42,789 nucleotides of DNA from an uncultured Ruminococcus sp. Its GTDB lineage: Bacteria; Bacillota; Clostridia; Oscillospirales; Acutalibacteraceae. The notes under the pieces are model-generated. The model saw nothing but the letters and a program-made list of their open reading frames with translations, did no database searches and was not told where the DNA came from. How positions within the stretch are numbered: position 1 is the stretch's first letter; each line of letters opens with the position of its first letter. Location of the stretch: positions 1-42,789 of the forward strand of contig CADCNI010000024.1 in assembly GCA_902802795.1 (NCBI GenBank), in the 5' to 3' direction. Made by a program: the position numbers and the translations under genes. Positions 40,239 through 42,789 of this stretch are shown here, in pieces.

Positions 40239-41084
40239 ATGAAAAAAATAGTTGCTTTGTTATTGTCCGCTGCCATGCTGATCGGTACGGCGGGCTGCGG
40301 CAAGCCAAAAGAACGGGGAGAAAAAGAAATCATCCGCGACATCGTCACCTATTACGGCTCTTACAGAGGGCAGTCCCGTGAGAAAGTGGAGCAGCTTCTG
40401 ACCGAGCTGGAGCAAAAGGACAGCCGGCAGGGACAGCTCTGGAAAGGCATTATGGATTATTGGGCGTATGTCGATGACGAGATGGAAATCAATACCGATA
40501 CTTTGCCGGATGATCTTTCCGATGCGAGCGGCGACCTCGCCATTGTGGTGCTGGGCTATGAACTCAACCCCGACGGCACCATGAAGAACGAGCTGCTGCA
40601 GCGCCTTGACGTGGGGCTGAAGTGCGCTTTGCAGTATGAAAATGCTTATGTGGTCTGCACGGGCGGCGGTACGGCCAGCGGTAACAAAAAAGTCACCGAA
40701 GCGGGTCTGATGGCGGAGTGGCTGAAAGATCACGGCGTAAAGGAGAACCGTCTGATTGTGGAAAATCAATCCTTTACCACCGCGCAGAACGCTTTATATT
40801 CGTATGCCCTTTTGTCGAAGCAATATCCGCAGGTGCGTTCTGTGGTCATTGTGAGCAGCGATTATCACATCCCATGGGGTTCGCTGATGTTTGAGACGGT
40901 ATTTCGTCAGGCCGCTTCGGAAGACAATGCGCCTGAACTGCATGTGGTTTCCCACTCCGCGTGCGTTGTGGAGAACCAATACGATATGCTGCCCTATGAA
41001 ACGGGCGGTATGCTCGAACTGTTGCAGGAAGGCAAGCTCGCCAATCGCTATTACAGCCATACATATTCCAAACCGAAACTATGA
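40239..41084 (+). CDS. YdcF-like (DUF218) lipoprotein
   Basis: The 281-residue protein has a lipoprotein signal (lipobox GTAGC, about residues 18-22) and a DUF218 domain: AIVVLGYELNPDGTMKNELL, YVVCTGGGTASG, a conserved ENQSFTTAQNA and VVIVSSDYHIPWGSLMFE. DUF218 proteins (YdcF, SanA, ElyC) bind nucleotide-like ligands and affect envelope integrity, but their exact activity is not settled. ATG 40239 has AAGGAG as ribosome site seven bases before; the frame opens 16 codons earlier inside the T-rich hairpin tail. The gene overlaps the YD-repeat gene by four bases (ATGA). Confidence 0.88.
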   Translation: MKKIVALLLSAAMLIGTAGCGKPKERGEKEIIRDIVTYYGSYRGQSREKVEQLLTELEQKDSRQGQLWKGIMDYWAYVDDEMEINTDTLPDDLSDASGDLAIVVLGYELNPDGTMKNELLQRLDVGLKCALQYENAYVVCTGGGTASGNKKVTEAGLMAEWLKDHGVKENRLIVENQSFTTAQNALYSYALLSKQYPQVRSVVIVSSDYHIPWGSLMFETVFRQAASEDNAPELHVVSHSACVVENQYDMLPYETGGMLELLQEGKLANRYYSHTYSKPKL

Positions 41085-42214
41085 AACATATCAAAATCAC
41101 GCAAAAAAAGATCACCTTTGCGGTGTGTATCGTTTCGCTGCTGATCGCTGTCTGTGTGCCGCCGATGATGCACCGTCGCCGCATGGAAAAGCAATGGGAA
41201 AAGGCGGGCATCTCCACCGCCTGTCCTGTGCTGTGGGAGAGCCATTATGACGAGGACAGCGTATTGACGTATTATTACCGTTACCAATACAACGAAGCGG
41301 GGCAAATACTGAGCAAGGAATATTACTCGCTGAAAAACGCGGAAGACCTCGTGCCGACCCTGAACTGGCGGCAGACCTATGTCTATGACGGTGAAGGTCG
41401 GATGCTCGCGCATATTTCCGATAACATTATCTATCGCACCGTGACCCGCTGGCAGTACGACGCACAGGGACGGATGCTGCAAAAGACGGAACAGCCATAC
41501 GGGAATGTGCGGCAAGCGTCTCTTTCTCAGACGGAAACGACCACCTGTGAATACGCGGAGGACGGGTCATCCGCCAAAGTGACAGTGACGCAGGCGGACG
41601 GTTCCGTCCGGCAGTATCAGGAGTCGTTGCTTGACGGAGACGGCAGAGAAATCCGTTGCGTTTGTTACGACAAAAATCATGTGATGACATGGACGAAGGA
41701 TCATACCTATGATGAAAAGGGGCGTCTTGTAAAAACCGATGTGGTTTACGAGGTCGGAGATGTCCCGTCTGCGTCCGGAAGTGTGTATCAATATCAATCG
41801 ACCTGTGGTGAATGGATCTACGACCGGGGCGATCATTTGCTTTCCTATGCCGTATATCAGGAGGGACGGTTTTTCTTCGGGCAGACCTATGCCTATGATG
41901 TACACGGCAGGCTTGCCAAGCTGACCTTGCAGGATGAGGACGGCGTGACGGGTTGTTATCGGTATATATATGATAAAAAGGGCAGAAGGATTGAAAGAGC
42001 GTACTATAATCCGGAAGGTCAGATGACAGGGCGGCAGCGGTACGGCGATTTCGACCGCCACGGCAACCCCCGTGAGGTGACCGAATACAAAGACGGCAGG
42101 GAAACCGGGCGTGTCGTGAGAACTTACGGCAGCCGCCCCATTCCCCAAGACCGACCTTATGGCAATCAGACGGAGGAATACATGGGAAATGCTGCCGTCA
42201 CTGACGTGCCATGA
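41081..42214 (+). CDS. YD-repeat (RHS-like) anchored protein
   Basis: The 377-residue protein has an N-terminal membrane anchor (about 10-28, KITFAVCIVSLLIAVCVPP) and a domain of at least seven YD-type repeats: YNEAGQILSKEYY, YDGEGRMLAHI, YDAQGRMLQK, YDEKGRLVKTD, YDVHGRLAKLT, YDKKGRRIER and FDRHGNPREV. This is the beta-propeller/cage motif of RHS proteins, but without the RHS core or toxin tail, so a stand-alone binding role is likely. ATG 41081 overlaps the stop of the DUF218 gene (ATGA), showing translational coupling. The two likely act in the same envelope process. Confidence 0.88.
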   Translation: MKHIKITQKKITFAVCIVSLLIAVCVPPMMHRRRMEKQWEKAGISTACPVLWESHYDEDSVLTYYYRYQYNEAGQILSKEYYSLKNAEDLVPTLNWRQTYVYDGEGRMLAHISDNIIYRTVTRWQYDAQGRMLQKTEQPYGNVRQASLSQTETTTCEYAEDGSSAKVTVTQADGSVRQYQESLLDGDGREIRCVCYDKNHVMTWTKDHTYDEKGRLVKTDVVYEVGDVPSASGSVYQYQSTCGEWIYDRGDHLLSYAVYQEGRFFFGQTYAYDVHGRLAKLTLQDEDGVTGCYRYIYDKKGRRIERAYYNPEGQMTGRQRYGDFDRHGNPREVTEYKDGRETGRVVRTYGSRPIPQDRPYGNQTEEYMGNAAVTDVP

Positions 42215-42520
42215 GTTTTTCCGAATATACATAAGATGGAAGAACAGTGTTATATTCAAATATGATGTATATAATACCTCGATTATTCCCCGAAGTTTTT
42301 AAATGTAACGCTTCCATGGGCGGCGGATACTCTCCATCCTCTTTCTCTATAAATCATGGAATACGATCAAAAAAGAATGTCTCGGTGCAAAATCAGGTGG
42401 AAAGAGGTGGAGAAAGGTGAACAAATGTGAAAAACCGTGGGCAGATTGGATATGGAAAGATGAATGAAAATGTGCAAAGCGTCAAAGATAAAAAAATCGC
42501 GAAAAAAGGCAAAAAAAGGC
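42215..42520 (+). other. Intergenic region before the rRNA-type promoters
   Basis: There is no gene in this stretch. The last 100 bp are A-rich tracts (AAAAAAA around 42490-42520) that look like UP elements of a strong promoter. Confidence 0.55.
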
Positions 42521-42549
42521 TTGACATTCGCGTGAGGGTGTGATAGAAT
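42521..42549 (+). promoter_or_regulatory. rRNA-type promoter P1 (TTGACA-N17-TAGAAT)
   Basis: TTGACA (42521-42526) and TAGAAT (42544-42549) have a 17-bp spacer, preceded by A-tracts. It is near-identical to P2 160 bp downstream. Confidence 0.85.
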
Positions 42550-42678
42550 AATCAAGCTGTCGCGGAGAAGTCCGGCGGAAAGTACGAAAAGATTTGACAA
42601 TCCGGCTTAATTTTGAAAGGGATTTCAAAAGGCCTGAAAGTTAAATGAAAAAATCTTGAAAAAAGATGAAAAAAGGAC

Positions 42679-42707
42679 TTGACAAACGGGATTCGATGTG
42701 ATAGAAT
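42679..42707 (+). promoter_or_regulatory. rRNA-type promoter P2 (TTGACA-N17-TAGAAT)
   Basis: TTGACA (42679-42684) and TAGAAT (42702-42707) have a 17-bp spacer. The leader CTTGAAAATTAAACAACG follows near the window end, as seen before 16S rRNA genes in Bacillota. The 16S gene itself is not in the window. Confidence 0.85.
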
Positions 42708-42789
42708 AGAAAAGCTCGCGAACGGAAGTGAGCGAGGACAGAACCTTGAAAATTAAACAACGTAAACTAAGAATTAACCTGTAATTCCT

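Noticed and set aside
39925-40242. Open frames of 80-105 codons through the second repeat copy
   Set aside because: They are created by GC-rich palindromes, lack ribosome sites and are not conserved in frame with copy 1.

Overview
The window appears to join DNA from two unrelated gut-type bacteria at about 14,550-14,585. The left third (1 to about 14.55 kb) reads as Bacteroidota, most like Prevotella. Its genes have almost no Shine-Dalgarno sequences, and several are preceded by the Bacteroidota -7 box TAnnTTTG (TATCTTTG or TACCTTTG), often with TTG or TTTG 19-21 bp upstream. The right two thirds read as Bacillota (Clostridia, Ruminococcaceae/Oscillospiraceae-like). Here genes have clear AGGAGG-type ribosome sites and TTGACA/TATAAT promoters with 17-bp spacers. 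At the junction the first 43 or so codons of a ZIP-type metal transporter run out of frame into a protein whose own start is missing. A metagenome assembly chimera is the simplest explanation, so the two parts should be interpreted separately.

Left part. It contains the N-terminal part of a type III glutamine synthetase (minus strand). Next come aguA-aguB (agmatine to putrescine, minus), a FetAB-like ABC pair with a degenerate ATPase, NIF3 with a zinc-ribbon coiled-coil protein, a small HsdR_N-like nuclease-fold protein (minus) divergent from holA, and an XRE regulator behind an AT-rich 0.7-kb region. These are followed by pyrK-pyrD, a run of hairpins, aroC and a SlyD-like isomerase with a His/Cys tail (both minus), a small secreted protein and an M48 lipoprotein metallopeptidase.

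Right part. It contains an endonuclease/exonuclease/phosphatase-fold protein, guaB, and a broken ECF sigma/anti-sigma pair disrupted by a 0.19-kb palindrome-rich repeat. A run of envelope genes follows (19.7-27.6 kb). Three adjacent proteins share one architecture: an N-terminal zinc ribbon with identical cysteine spacing, a charged linker, one membrane segment and a small beta-rich outer domain starting with G-x-W. They are followed by two related small membrane proteins, a YgjP-type metallopeptidase and two paralogous Ser/Glu-rich anchored proteins. A minus-strand block (27.6-32.0 kb) holds a short unknown protein, a SEC-C protein, a membrane protein, a further G-x-W protein with ten-residue repeats and a NUDIX hydrolase. 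After this come an M14 carboxypeptidase, an OGG-type glycosylase, a G-x-W lipoprotein, a pentapeptide-repeat protein, an acyl-ACP thioesterase, a small-multidrug-export protein, a CapA-like protein without its catalytic residues, an ATP-grasp-like protein, the second copy of the repeat, a DUF218 lipoprotein and a YD-repeat protein. The window ends in two tandem strong promoters that look like those of an rRNA operon, with the 16S gene expected just beyond the edge.

The best candidate for an undescribed system is the family of zinc-ribbon/membrane/G-x-W proteins with its palindromic promoter. The main caution is the chimeric join.
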